Shown: positions 10,237 through 23,048, counted from the stretch's first letter. The stretch is DNA of 64,000 nucleotides from Hyaloscypha bicolor E (GCF_002865645.1 NW_020194638.1:1230160-1294159), one strand, 5' to 3'. Numbers and translations: made by a program. Notes: generated by a model from the sequence alone, not told the origin.

Positions 10237-12390
10237 CTAAAAAAGAAAGCTACCGTCCTCCCGTTGTCCAACCCAGCGGCTGCCATCCCAGTTCCAAACC
10301 GTCCCATCGATTGGAATATAGTCTTTGATCAAACTCTGCCGGCCGTCGTTTTCTCCGTTTTCGTCTTCCACTTCTTCATCCTCCCACTCCCACTCTTGAT
10401 ATGCGTCGTTCGACCCGTCGGTACCGAACGAGGTTTGTGGCGTGAACGTATTTGGTGTAGAGGTGGTTGCAGTTTCTTGGCCATTGAAATCATCACCGAA
10501 CGAAGTCTGCGGCGTCAATGCTGGTGGGGATGTTGCGTTGAAGGTACTAATGTAAAACGGGTCAGAGTCAAAGGACGAGGAGAAGCCGGAATCAGTTTGG
10601 TTAGTATGGTGGTGGTATTTTAGGAGGGGCGGATCATTATTGTTCTCGGGGTTGTCAGAGTAGGTCGACGAGGCGTAAGAGTGCTTGGATTTATGGTGGG
10701 GGTGGCATCCAGGGGGAGGAATATCTTCAGATGAGTTGTTGTCGTAGTTAGAAAAGCGGTAATGGCTGCCCCGATATTTACAGGGAGCAGCTTCGTCGTC
10801 GGGGTAACTCGATGAGGCATTGGAGAGCTTGGCTTTGTGGCCGATATGCGTGGGGATTTGGAGGAGGAGCGGTGTAGTGGATGGTGAGTCCAGATAGGCA
10901 AGGTGTTCGTGGGAAGGGGTAACGGGGTCTGGTGATTGGCTGGGGGATGAGGCGGTTGAGGGGGAGGAAGCGGAGTAGTTGTTTGCTGCGTGGATAGCGT
11001 TGTCAAGATCGGTTATTGGGGAGACCAGGTCGGAATATTGCCGTACAACGGTTGAGAACCGGGACATTGGGTTAAAGTTGGCTTCTAGGAATGAGGGCTC
11101 GTCGAGTTCGCCTGTGGGGGCGACGAGGCCAGAGTATTGGCGTACGAGAGTTGAGAGCCGGGGGGCCTTGATTTGGAAATCTCCCTGGACTGGGATTTTA
11201 TCTTCATCGAGCTCGATTGTGGTGGAGGCTTGGGTGAGAGTTGAGTTGGTTTCAGGAATAGTGGGATTATGAGAGGGAGCCTCGATGACCAAGTCGGTGA
11301 GGTCGGCGAGGCCGGCAAGGTAGGAATCTTCTCCAGCGATGGGTGAGACGCGGGGGCCATGAATGGGGAACTCTTCTTGGGTGGGAATTTGATCGAGCTC
11401 GGTTGTGGTGTTGACTTGAGCGAGAGGTAAGATGGTCTCAGCAACGGCGGAGTTGGGAGCGAGGAACTCGATGAACAGATTGGCGATGTCAGCGATGCAA
11501 GAATCCTCTCCTTCGGCTGTATCTTGGTCAAGAGGTGAGATCGAATGAAGAGCGACGGAGTAGTGGTCAAGAAATTCGTTGGTGCTTTGAGTCATGTCCT
11601 TGAAGCCGAAGATCTCGTCGAATTCAGAATCGGTCAGAGATTGAACGCTTGCCGCATCGCCATCCCTTGGTCCTGAAGCTCTCTTAATCTCCCAACTGCT
11701 GTATGCCTGCAGAATGCCTTCATATGTCTTCTTGCGTTCCTCATCTTGGCTAGGAGTTCCTCTGACCTTCGTACTTGAGTGTCTTGGTCCAGAAGTTCTG
11801 TTAATCTTCGTCGCCATGCCATCCTTGGCTTTCATCTCATTCATCTTGCCCTCAATCTCCTTCCTTTTGCTATCCATGTGGGCTCCCTTCGTAGTAGTAT
11901 TGATCTCGCTCGCTGGCTCCTCTTGAACAGCAGCTCCATCAAACTTCCTCACCATTTCCCTGACCTTGCCGGCTTTGACCCGGACAGCCCTGCTTCCCTT
12001 CCTACCGAGTACAAGTCCAACCTCACCTTGGCTTCTCTTCTTCTCCGGGCGAACGGAGAAAGCAAGTCCAGCCCCAGTCTCATCTTGGCTACCCTTCCTC
12101 TCCAAACTTCGACCCATAACATCGGATCCAAGTCCAGCTCCAGCCTCACCAACACTTCCCTTCCTCTCCGGCATTCCACCCATCATTTGGGCTGCAGGCT
12201 CTCCGTCGCGATGCTTGTAACATTTCGCCTCACCTTCGTCGAGGACGACCTTAACATGCTCAAAAGCAGGACAGATAGATCCGCGGTACGCCCCCGGGCC
12301 TGCAAGCTCGGAAGCCTCGGGGCACGGAGTAGTGGTGCGGGAGACCACGCAGTTACAGGATGAGTGGTGGGATGTTGTAAAGGTACACAT
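10237..12390 (-). CDS. Low-complexity hypothetical protein, 717 residues
   Basis: A single uninterrupted frame from ATG at 12390 to TAG at 10237. The N-terminal ~70 residues look folded and Cys/His-rich (MCTFTTSHHSSCNC, then CPEASELAGPGAYRGSICP, CYKHRD) and may bind metal; I do not recognise the family. The rest is Ser/Thr/Pro- and acidic-rich without a domain. It contains two similar blocks around RLSTLVRQYSGLVAPTGELD and RFSTVVRQYSDLVSPITDLD, an internal duplication of ~60 residues, and further paired segments such as EDSCIADIANL / EDSYLAGLADL. The length of the frame and the paired repeats argue that it is real. No intron is required. Function unknown. Confidence 0.7.
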   Translation of the reverse strand: MCTFTTSHHSSCNCVVSRTTTPCPEASELAGPGAYRGSICPAFEHVKVVLDEGEAKCYKHRDGEPAAQMMGGMPERKGSVGEAGAGLGSDVMGRSLERKGSQDETGAGLAFSVRPEKKRSQGEVGLVLGRKGSRAVRVKAGKVREMVRKFDGAAVQEEPASEINTTTKGAHMDSKRKEIEGKMNEMKAKDGMATKINRTSGPRHSSTKVRGTPSQDEERKKTYEGILQAYSSWEIKRASGPRDGDAASVQSLTDSEFDEIFGFKDMTQSTNEFLDHYSVALHSISPLDQDTAEGEDSCIADIANLFIEFLAPNSAVAETILPLAQVNTTTELDQIPTQEEFPIHGPRVSPIAGEDSYLAGLADLTDLVIEAPSHNPTIPETNSTLTQASTTIELDEDKIPVQGDFQIKAPRLSTLVRQYSGLVAPTGELDEPSFLEANFNPMSRFSTVVRQYSDLVSPITDLDNAIHAANNYSASSPSTASSPSQSPDPVTPSHEHLAYLDSPSTTPLLLQIPTHIGHKAKLSNASSSYPDDEAAPCKYRGSHYRFSNYDNNSSEDIPPPGCHPHHKSKHSYASSTYSDNPENNNDPPLLKYHHHTNQTDSGFSSSFDSDPFYISTFNATSPPALTPQTSFGDDFNGQETATTSTPNTFTPQTSFGTDGSNDAYQEWEWEDEEVEDENGENDGRQSLIKDYIPIDGTVWNWDGSRWVGQREDGSFLF

Positions 12391-12870
12391 CGTGAACAGA
12401 AGACGCGTGTATGGGAAATGTGAAGTACGATTGTAAATCTCGTGGGAAAAGGTTGGCCGAAAGGTTCGTCTGTATATCGCCAGATGAGAGAGGAAGAAGC
12501 GGTGATTGGAAGTGTTGTCTTCATCCAGTACAAGCTGCGTGGTGCGGCTGCGATCGAGGAGATCGAGCTCAAGGTGTTGAGATTGCTGAAAGGAAGAGGT
12601 TGAGCGGGAGGAAGGGTTGAAAAGGAAAGATGAAAGGCGCTCATCGCTAAGAATTCTTGTGCTAAAACCGTGCTATCAAGAAGTGAATGTCCATCTCGAT
12701 GGGTGGAACTGTGAAAGTTGTTGTCATTTCGCTTTTGCAGGCGAGGCGTCAGGGCCTCATCACTTGAACAAGTTATAGCTCCTTAATGATTCAAATCACA
12801 CAACAAAGACTAAAGAGAGATGATTTATGATAACTTCATCGAAAATGGGTATTTCAACGTATGAACATAA

Positions 12871-14430
12871 CTACCATGCGGTCATATCCTCAACCTCCGC
12901 TTCACCAAACGTGCTATTCTTCGTTACAGCACCCACTCCATCCTCAGCAGCAACATCTGTATTTCCAGGAGCCTCCATAATATCAGGTAAGACCTCTCGC
13001 AGAAAGTCTAAGATGTGTTGGTTGACTTGCTCGAATTGAAGTAAGAATGCATCATGTCCTTCTGGAGAGTCTATCTTTCGCAATCGTGCGTTGGGTATGT
13101 AACTGGCCAATTCTTTTTGCTCGTCAAAGGTAAATAGTCCGTCGCTTTCGATGCCAAGGATTAAGGTTGGTTGCTCGATTTGCGCAAGAGCATCCGCAAT
13201 TGGATTTTCGGAATCGGGGGACGCTCGATATCGGGAGACATCATGAGTGTCCAATTTGCGAGTAATGGCAATATAACAGTTGCCATCGAAGCGCTTAACG
13301 AACTTCTGGCCTTGGTAGCGAAGGTATGATTGTGCTGAGAAATAGGTCGACGTCGTTCTCTGGGGGCTCAACGGCGTGCCCACAGTGGCATAATGAAACT
13401 GAGGATCTGTAAAATCGACAGAGCTGGAGTCCCCGTTGGAGTTCCCGTTTGTCTGGGCAGTATGGAGGTTTGCAGAACTTCGTGGCCCTGATAATGGCGA
13501 GCGGGTTGCACGATGACCATCATTATGGATTGCTAAGTGTACATCTGCTGGGTGCTGAGCCTCGCTGGTTGTTTGCTTCTTTGACGCATCTGGAGTGTTT
13601 CGTCCGAATCGAGCTTCGAACGAGTTTCGACTCCGGTATGTGAGCAAAGCTGACATGCGTGCCGCGCCGAGGCCCGCAGAAGGAGGGTCCGAAAAGGGAT
13701 AATATCCATCGTCATATTTGGGGTCCGCGTAGATGCTTTGTCTTTGTGCTTCGCCCCAGCTAATCCCCCATGCACTGTGCCGACTCGAAGTTGCGATCGG
13801 AACAATCGATCGAACGTAATCTTGCCCAAAGTATGCCCATTCCAGAACTAGCATTCCTCCCATCGAACCTCCTATGGCGACCGCTATTTGTCGGACCCCT
13901 AAATCATCCAGCAAAACTTTGTGGAGACTGAAACAATCAGCTCGCATTCAGCAAACAGAACAGAGAACATACTTCACATCATCCCGGATCGTGGTGAGAG
14001 GGAATTCTGGTCCATATCTTTCCTTCTGTGGATCTCCATCTTTGCATGTGACAGGACTGGCACTACCATACGGACTTCCCAGACTGTTCATGCAAATAAC
14101 GAAAAACCTCGAGATATCGAATGCTCTCCCAGGGCCCCCTAGCAGAGGACCCCACCAGTCACCAACATCTGCACTGCCTGTCAAGGCGTGGCATATAACC
14201 ATAGCATTGTCTCGGGTTGGAGAAAGTTTTCCTCGTGTGCTGTATGCCAGGGGCACATTGTGCAAGGTGACACCTGATTCCAACGTGAAGGACGGAATGA
14301 TGGCGATGGCCTGATCGGGGATTAAGGAGGCAAATGGGTTCTCAGGTTGCTGCTGCGTTCTTTCTTGGACGTATTCAGTCATCGTTACAGTTGGAGGGTT
14401 GTCGGAGTTCTGAAGGAGCTGACTGACCAT
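12871..14430 (-). CDS. MET2: Homoserine O-acetyltransferase
   Basis: Two exons, 14430-13973 and 13927-12871, separated by a 45-nt intron, give 504 residues (yeast Met2 has 486). The enzyme transfers acetyl from acetyl-CoA to homoserine in methionine biosynthesis. It is an alpha/beta-hydrolase fold protein: the oxyanion region CHALTGSADVGDWWGP, nucleophile elbow GGSMGG with Ser at ~174, acid in IESDGLFTF at ~415 and His in SPEGHDAFLL at ~444 are all present. A low-complexity Ser/Asn/His-rich insertion of ~60 residues (genomic ~13370-13570) sits between core segments, as in several filamentous fungi. The start is the first ATG; a second in-frame ATG lies 16 codons in. It is divergent from the Tho2 gene across ~540 bp. 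Confidence 0.93.
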
Positions 14431-14970
14431 ATTTATGTGCGGGTACGGTTGCTGGCACGTTAAGTGGAGGAGTGCCGGCCATTTTGGTTCGAAGCTGAAG
14501 AAGCAAATGTTCGGAAAGGATGGTCAGATTTATTTCGAGGCCAGTAAAGGGTTACGGTGAGCTCGCAGTTGACTCGCGAAGTCGTCACCAGCGTCCAGTC
14601 AGATTCGCGGGCTTTATCCACTTTTCCCGTTCGTTGAAAAAGTAACTTGAGTGGCTGAAAAATGAGGCTGAGGAAAGAGCTAACCATAAACAGCCCTAGC
14701 GCAGGTGAGCACCAACACCTGCTCACCTGCCGCGCCGCGAGATGGTGAATTTTGAAGCTATTGCCAAAACATACACCTCGGATTTCCCCACAATCATTAC
14801 GCAAGTCCATCCCTGAAGATCATCTACACTTGATGACCCTCTTCATCCGAAACAGCACTTCCAAAATTTCCGCTCATTCCTGAACGCCATTTCTGTCAGC
14901 TTCAAAAGTCTTGAAGCTCCCGTTCCTTACACATGTGCAGAGATTGAGAGGAATCGGGATCGAGGCGGAG
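14431..14970. promoter_or_regulatory. Divergent promoter region of MET2 and THO2
   Basis: The two genes start on opposite strands and face away from this 540-bp gap, so it must hold both promoters. I found no perfect CACGTG or TATA box here. Confidence 0.5.
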
Positions 14971-17900
14971 ATGGCGCCTGCGAAGAGGAAGAGGAATGAG
15001 AGAACCTCAGTCGATGCAGGAGAGAACCGACCTTCCCCACATCGACCGCAGAATACGAACCTTGGCCAGCACGATAGAGGCCAGGACATGAGAGATGGAG
15101 GCAGACGATCAAGTCGCGGAGGACAAGGGGGACTTGGCGGACGGGGAGGGCGTAGGAATGATTCACGCGACAATCCTAACAAGCTCAATATAAACCCAAC
15201 TGTCAGATCAACACCAGGACCAATGTCTCCTCCAGCACCGCGACCTTCAAGCGCGACGCAAATTGCGACACCTTCCACAGACCTTCACAGCCCTATTCCC
15301 AAACCAGATCCGGCGCCATTCGACTATATGTTTCTCACTGAGGAACGAATGGCCTCCTGGGATACCACTGGTCGGCAAGAGGTGGTCCAACTAGGCATGC
15401 AGGCACGACAGGACGAAGATCCTATGGATCTGGCGTCGGTCTTCCAGGAATTGATACGCAAAACTCTAGATGAGAAGTTAGATCCTACGGATGCTGGCAG
15501 TTGTGTGAAGGATATCCTCGGACCAGATACAATACCCGCAGAAAACACCTCCGTTATTTTTGACCCCTCAACATTCTTCCTGGATACACTTTCAATGATA
15601 GTTGAGGCAGATCATCCCCAAAACACTCCAACCAGCCCAAGTCTTCGACCATTCATTGCCTCTACCGGAATCTCGCCGATGATCATGCGCCAGGTGCTTG
15701 ATGGTCGACTGCTTCAAGACATAGGCCTAACTCGAGACACTTTCAATCGTGTTGGCGTACGACAAGCAACAAATCTCCTATACCGACAAGCGAACTACAA
15801 TCTATTACGGGAAGAAACAGAAGGATACTCGAAACTCGTCACTGAACTCTTCACAACAAGCGGGAGCGAGCCACCGTCTGCCGAGGTGGTCGAGGACACA
15901 TTCGAGAGGGTGAAAGGCTTGATAGGCACATTCGACTTGGATGTAGGAAGAGTCCTCGATATCACACTCGACGTTTTTGCAGCAGTTCTCATCAAGCACT
16001 ATCGATTCTTCATCAAACTCCTGCGCGTCAGCTCCTGGTGGCCAAGAATTGGGGATGGAGATCTGGTCGTCGCATCCGCAGGCTTGCCAACATGGGCACT
16101 CCCCAGCTCCCCTGGTTGGACGCCAACGGAAGAAGAGGACGAGCTTGCAAGACAGCAGAGAGAAAAGAGAGATATCCGGTTCTGGCCACGAGCTCGAGAG
16201 ATTGGACTTGATGCCTTTTTTGAGCTTGGAGGGAGACAGATCGTTGATGAGGAAACCAAGTCCCGAATATTAGGGGCTGAAGGAGAAAGTGTGGAGCTTG
16301 ACGTGGACCGCCGATGGATCAAGGAGACTGGTACATTCCCACCTTCTGGGAACCGTGTAGCGGCTCAACTACTCGGTTTCAAGTTACGCTTCTACGCTTC
16401 CGACGTACGGGACAAAGACGATCCTTTCCCGGCAAACCTCATGTATCTCACAGCATTATTGATCAAGATTGGCTTCATCTCCCTCCGAGACGTATACCCA
16501 CATATTTGGCCTACCGATGAGGACATGCCGGCTCAGATGGAGAAAAGAAAGGCAGAATTAGCGGAAAAGGAGAGACTGAATCGACCTGGTGGTGGTGCAG
16601 CAAATGCTTTGACAATGGCTGGAGCACTCCCAGATGATACCTTACCAAACAATGGTAGAATTCGGGAAACTGCAGCTAAGCCTGATCCAGCCTCGAAACC
16701 TGCTCCAGATGGCGAAGAGAAGGATCAGCTAGGGGAGCCTACTGACCAGAAGGTTCTACTTTTGACCTGTCTCTTAACTATTGGTGCAATCCCAGAGTCG
16801 CTGTTCATCCTTGGACGCTTTCCCGCGCTGACTGAGGCGCATCCCGAACTTCTTGATTTGGTCAACCGCATCCTCAACCACTCGATAAAGGATGTATACG
16901 CCGCGAGTCGACCCACGGCGATACAGGATGCAGAATGCCCGACCAAGAAGATACCGGACCCCGATCAAAATGGTGTGCCAAAGGGTCAAGTTCGACTCAC
17001 TCAATTGCAAACTCGCAAGCAGCTACGTTGGCCGTTTCCCGATAAATACGACACAAACGACAACCTGTCTTATCGATTCTACTGGGATGAATGGGCGGAC
17101 AATATCCCTGTGTGTCAAAACGTCGATGATATCTTCACTCTTTGCGATACTCTCCTCAACATCTCCGGTGTTAGCATTGGCAAGGACGCCCAGTTACTGT
17201 CAAGGCTTGCGAGAATTGGCACGAAAAGTCTCGCGGAGGATCGGTCGCAAAGCAATCTTGACAGATGGCAAGATCTGTTGAAACGACTCTTAGTCCCTAG
17301 TCTCAGTCTCAACAAAGCCAACACGGAGGTCGTCAATGAGATATACAGTATGCTGAAGTTCTACCCAATATCTACGAGATACGCCATCTACGCAGACTGG
17401 TTCGAGGGGAGGGTCACGCCGCAGTTACCGGCAATGAAGATTGCCTTTGAGCGAGCAAGACTTGAAACACTAAGTACTATGAAGCGTATCAGCGGGATCA
17501 ACGCCCAAACGATGGCTCGAACTCTGTCCAAAACGGCTACCGCTAACCCTGGCATTGTGTTCAAGGTTGCCTTGACCCAAATCGAATCTTATAATAATTT
17601 AACGAAAGTGGTCGTTGAATGTGCGAAATACTTTTCGGACCTTGGCTACGACGTCCTCGTTTGGTCTCTAATGAACGCACTTGGTGGACATAAGAGAAGT
17701 CGCAACAATGCCGAGTTTGCTCTCCTACCAAGTCGATGGCTTCTGGCACTTTCAAAATTCACGGGAGAAGTCTTCAAGCGTTATCGAATCATGGACCTGG
17801 CACCAATTATCCAATACGTCAACGATCAACTTTATCGCGGCAATTCTACCGATCTAGTCATCTTAAAAGAGCTGATATCAGAGATGGCCGGTATCGTTCC

Positions 17901-20900
17901 AGACACGGACTTCAGCGACAAAGAGCTTCTTGCGATGTCTGGCGGCCCAGTTCTGAGGAAGCAAACGCTCATCGGTTTGAAGGACAGACGTTTTGAATCT
18001 ATAAGAACTGGCGATCGGCTTATGAGAGCTCTAGTGGAGACAAATCTCGCTGGTGAACTTCTCATTTCTATTGCACAGTTCCGCCAATCCGCCATTTACC
18101 GGATTTCGGATGAAGACGCACACATCAAGATGCTGGCCACTATGATCGATGATACGCAATCAACCTTGACTCAGTATCTCGATCTTCTCCGTAGCAATTT
18201 GACCATTGAAGACTTTGACAAACATGTTCCTGGCATACCGGAGCTTATCGCAGACTTCGGCCTCGCTCCGGCCCTCGCATTCATGGTTGGTCGAGCAAGT
18301 CTAGCCCATCGCATCTCGAAAGTCACACCGCCCTCGCCAAATGGTGCCGTAAAGAGTCTCGCGGCATCGACGGGAACCGCTCCGGTTATCGTTGATGCTG
18401 ATGGTGATGTTGGCATGGACGGTGGGGACAACACAGCTCAGGCAAGCGGCGATGAGAGCGCTTCCCAACCCGCGGTAATCAACGGCTGTGCTGAGGTCAA
18501 AGAGGACACGCCGATGACAGATTTGAAAAGCCAGAGTCCTCCACTGACTCCCTCATCTACGGACCCATTCGAAGAGATTCTCGAACCCATAATCACTGGT
18601 GTTAAGGATGCTCTCCCAAAGGAAGCTTTCAACTACATCAGTGCAGATTTCTATGTCACCTTCTGGACTGCCACATTGGGTGATTTGTCTATCCCTAGTT
18701 CGAGCTATGACACTGAAATCTCACGCCTCCTGAATGAGCAGTCTCTGGTCATGAAAGACAGAACGGACATGACGCGAGCTGGGATGTCAATCAAGGAGAG
18801 CAGAAAGGAGGCTCTCAGCCAGACTCGAGATGCTTTGATGGGCGAATTTGGAAAATTTGTTGGAGGATTCGGCAGAACCAAAGCTCGTCTTCTGAGACAC
18901 AAGGCTGACTGGTTTAAGCCATTTAAAGCTGAAGATGTGAGCGATGCGATACTCGAAAAATGTTTGATCCCCCGCATCTTGCTCTCCCCGAGCGATGCAG
19001 ATTTCTGTTTCAAGATGGTCAAATTTCTACACGACAACGGAGTACCCCACTTCCGGCTTCTTTCGTTCTACGGCCATCTCTTCCGAGCCAACCGCTTGCG
19101 ATCAATCATCTTCACTTGTACTATCCGTGAGGCCGAAAACTTGGGCCGATTTCTCCGTCTCGTTCTGGCTGACCTTGACCGCTGGCACAACAACGCTACT
19201 CTATACGAAAAGGAAGCTTGGGGCGCATCTGCGAATTTACCAGGTTTCGCAAAAATGTTGGATGAGGAAGGGAAGCCCAAATCCCTCGTTAGCTACGATG
19301 GCACCAAGGGCTTCAAATGGTTCCACTTTACCTGGCATCAGCAAATGTACACAGCTATTCGGCTTTGCTTAGAAGGAGTGGAGTGGATGCATATCCGGAA
19401 TGCAATTACCATATTGAAGTCAGTCCTTGAAGTGTACCCATCCATTGATTTCATGGGGAACCACTTCATCAAGCAGCTTGAGGGTATAGCGAAGCGGGAA
19501 AAGGGCGTCAGAGAGGATCTTTCTCTGACCGGCAATGCCGTGCTAGTTGGATTGAAGAAGAGGTCGAAGAGTTGGATTATGGTACAAGCGTTTGGGCATA
19601 TTACAGTGGTAGGTCTTGTTGATCCCAAAGAAAATTCCCAACTAACAAGCTTTTAGACTGACAAGGCCCAAACGAACGGTAACGCTCCAGGAGCAAACCC
19701 TCGCATCAGTACCCCAGCTTCAAAATCCGCGTTGAAACCCACTGCTCCGGAATTCAAGCCCCAATCACGATCCAGGTTAGTCTCAAGGGCACTTCCAACG
19801 GAATGAAAACTAACGATCTCGCAGTTCGCGTGGTGCTACTACCCCTAAGCCATTAACAACGACCGAAGTCGAAGATGGTGAAGTCGACGATGCAAAGACC
19901 TCGGTCTCTGCTTCAGTTGTTAAAAACACAGTCACTTCGAACTCTGAAACAAGATCCACGCCGCCCCCTGGCTCAGCAATCGAATCAAAGAAGTCCGATA
20001 TTCTGAAAGACAGAGAGATTTTCAAACGAAACAATGCAGCGAAGGCCACTCCGCCGCCGAGAGATTCAACCATCCCTCCCCGTCCAGAAATCTCCAGGCT
20101 CTCTTTTGTTGAGCGGCCCGCTCCAAATCTACCAACCAGGCCTGATGCGCCATTCCCGAGCCGTGACATGCTAGACAGGCACCCGTCTCGCCACGGAGAC
20201 CGGAGAGATGGGCGAGACTCGCGATTGCCTGATGTGAGAGCTTTGGACAGGCCAGGAGGAAGATTGGGAGACAGACCAGGAGACAGACCTGGGGATAGAC
20301 TCCGTGACTTCTCTGGCAGCGACCGCCGAGCAATGGATACAAATCCAAGGGATTCATTCGGCTTGTCTGATCGAAGCACCAGGGGCGAACGGGATCGCGC
20401 TCGTCCTGACCCACCACCTAGATGGACAGCTGAATCTGCCCGGGAGAATCTCGAGAGGACCTCCAACAGTACGCGAGGCGCTGAAAATGGCCGACTCTCA
20501 AGGGATATGCCTCCTCCAAGAACATCAGGAGCAGTATCTGAGCGCGGTCCTCCCAACAACTCCGATAGGCAGCCGCCAGTCAATCTTGAGAGTCAAGAAT
20601 CGATGAATCCAGAGCTGGTGGCACTAATATCTGGGGATAAAGATACCGCTCGCTCCGACTCCCCTCGACGTGGTAGAGAGGACATACGAGATAGGGTTTC
20701 GTCCAGGCCTCAGTCGCCGAGGAGACATGTCTCAGAAAAGGATTACTCTGAACCGAGACGAGATGATCGATCGCTGCGCAATGGGGCCTCCGATATCTTC
20801 AATTCCTCACGCAACCGCACTGACGATGTTCAACCTCCACCTGCTGGACCTCGAAGTGATAGACCGTCGGATCGAATGAACGAACGAAGCTCAAGCGATC

Positions 20901-22369
20901 GATCAGCCTTTCAACCGTCCCAGTCTTCGTCGAGGTCAGTTGATCCAAACCACGGAAGGTTAAACTCAATGCCCAGACAACAAGAGGATCCCAATTTTGG
21001 TCGCTTGAACCCGGCACCTGCGCCAGCATCTACGGCATCCCCAGATATTCCTTCTGGTCCCCGTGATAGGAATATCAGGACAAGCCGAAATCCGCCTCCG
21101 CCACGTCAGGATAGAAGAGTTGATGGTCCTCGTCCACCCACGCCCGAGAAGCAACCACCAACGGGACCCTCGAGTCGCAATCCAAGACGCTCAGCGTCCG
21201 GTCAATTTGATCAGATATCAGCCTCTCAAGGGTCTGCAACAAGTACACCCGTAGCTGCATCTTCAACACCAATCCATCCAGACCGCTTGAAGAACCTTGG
21301 ATCTACAGTTGCGCCTCCACCGCCGCCGATGCCAGCGCCTGCTGTAGCAACTCCTCCTATGCATCCTGATAGACTAAAAGCATTGGAATCCCCAGTCATG
21401 CCTCCACCAGCGGTACAGCAGAGCACCATCCGTGGCAGACCACCTCTTCCCCCAGTGGCGACAGGATTTCCCCCGTCGGGCCCCAAAGGATCGCAGCCAA
21501 GCCCAGGCGGCCTTGGAACGAACGGACTAGCGGCACCAACTGGCCCAGCCTCTGCAACCGAGCGTGCCGCTCGAGGTGGGAGACGACAGCTTGCTGGTAT
21601 CAATACTATGCTCCAACAAGCTGGGCAGCAAAACGCTCCTGATCGGAACATTCGCAATCGGGCTAGAATGTCTTCTGGAATGGGACCAGAGACGCCAATA
21701 TTATCTCCTTCGATCCCAGCTCCGCCTCCTCCTCCGCCGGGACCGCCCCCGGCAAGAGCGGAGACCCTTAGAGATGCTGCAAGAGCTACCATCCCCGAAC
21801 GCGCTGATCTGATCACAGGCAATGCTGCCCCAACAGAAGAGCGAGACAGAGATCGCAGTGGACGGCGAGAGCGCTCTGGCCACCATAGCAGAAGAGGCTC
21901 GAGAAGTCCTGGACGTGAGAGGGATTCCAAGCGTGGTACGGCACCCGAGGAGGATCGCTCTCGAAGCGAATATCGCGAACGTCGAGAACCTGAGCGGGAT
22001 AGGCATGCACCCAGATCGCCAGCTCGGGATTTGATTGCTGGGCGAGATGCTGGCAGCGGTAGAGAAAGTGGTCGAGAGAGTGGACGAGAACGAGACCGTG
22101 AGAGAGAGAGAGATGGGAGCCGACGTGATGGCCGTGAGCGAGACGCTGCACGTGAGCCTCATGAAACTGGATGGAATGGTGAGCGTGGCACCGAGCGAGG
22201 TGCAGAGCGAGGATCAGAAAGAGGTAGTGGACGCAGCAGGGAGATGAGAGGCGATATGCGGGGTGAAGAGCGACGAGATAGTCGCAGCACAAGAGAGGAT
22301 GGAGGAAGAAAGAGACATAGTGAGGAAGAGACGGATTCCAGGGGAAGGGAGAAAAGACCAAGACGATAG
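14971..22369 (+). CDS. THO2: THO complex subunit 2 (Tho2/THOC2)
   Basis: Exons 14971-19608, 19657-19775 and 19825-22369 give 2433 residues, the usual size for filamentous fungi. Tho2 is the scaffold of the nuclear THO complex, which couples transcription to mRNP packaging and export (TREX). A basic, low-complexity N-terminus (residues 1-~110) precedes the helical THOC2 N-terminal region. The middle Tho2 block (~850-930) contains FKVALTQIESYNNLTKVVVE; the C-terminal Tho2 domain (~1210-1546) includes FYVTFWTATLGDLSIP and VYPSIDFMGNHFIKQLEGIA. Residues ~1550-2433 are disordered: Pro-rich stretches and an Arg/Asp/Glu/Ser-rich RNA-binding-like tail with short repeats such as GDRPGDRPGDR and ESGRESGRERDRERERD. 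The start is the first ATG in frame. Both introns are 48-49 nt with clear branch points. Confidence 0.95.
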
Positions 22370-22701
22370 ATGAGGCGCATCTAGATGGGTGGGATGGATA
22401 CACTTGGCTGATCTGTACGATGGGTTAAGATGACACCTAATTTTCGTTGCGTGCCTGCATTGGGTGGCGTTTCTTACTTGCGAGCAACGGAATATTTTCG
22501 AGGCATTTCAAGGCGAGATGGGAGATTGATTGCAATGTGAGATATATTGAGAGACAGGGAAAGCGAATTTGATCTCCACTACCGTTTCTTTAGGTGGTTG
22601 TCACGAGCGAATAGCATCAGTGAAGAACTAAGTACGACTGACTGCTTTCGATGATTTGTCTCCCTTCCTCGTTAATCGTCGTGATCATATCGCAGTTGTC
22701 C
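22370..22701. other. Intergenic, 3' of THO2
   Basis: No gene is supported. A minus-strand frame near 22621-22700 (EDNCDMITTINEEGRQII) looks coding-like and may be a last exon of the weak gene model at 22702-23048, but I could not join it in frame. Confidence 0.3.
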
Positions 22702-23048
22702 TCAAGTGAGATGCGAAGAAAGAAAGCCAAGATTTCTACAGATGCTGTGTTTTGCATCATTGTCCGCTCGCTGGATAAACTCCCCAGTCAAATTTCTTGA
22801 TAGTTCGCGTAGTTCACGTCTCTGCTTTTCGAGTAGGCGTGGAGCTCCCTTCAAACGCAGAATCCACCGATCCGCACTCATTTCCCTATTCCACCCCTTG
22901 CGCATCTCGAGTGTCAGAGTGGCAATATGTTCTGTTTGGACCGCAGATTCCGCGGGCGGAACGGCAGCTTCTTAGATCCGCGAGCCGCGTGGATCCCTGG
23001 CAAATCTGCAGAGTCCAGTTGGTGGTCACCATGACTAGTGGCCAACAT
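22702..23048 (-). CDS. Possible small two-exon protein of 95 residues
   Basis: A tentative model: ATG at 23048, exon 23048-23030, a 59-nt GT..AG intron and exon 22970-22702. The second exon reads continuously and looks coding-like (VPPAESAVQTEHIATLTLEM, then SADRWILRLKGAPRLLEKQ), with a probable amphipathic or coiled-coil helix, LLEKQRRELRELSRNL. I do not recognise the family. The true C-terminus may lie further downstream, because the adjacent minus-strand frame also looks coding. The first exon is short and weakly supported. Confidence 0.25.

Noticed and set aside
21226..21930. 234-codon minus-strand frame opposite THO2
   Set aside because: It is antisense to a well-supported low-complexity tail of Tho2, and its composition (Gly/Ala/Ser/Arg) is what Pro/Arg-rich coding gives on the other strand.
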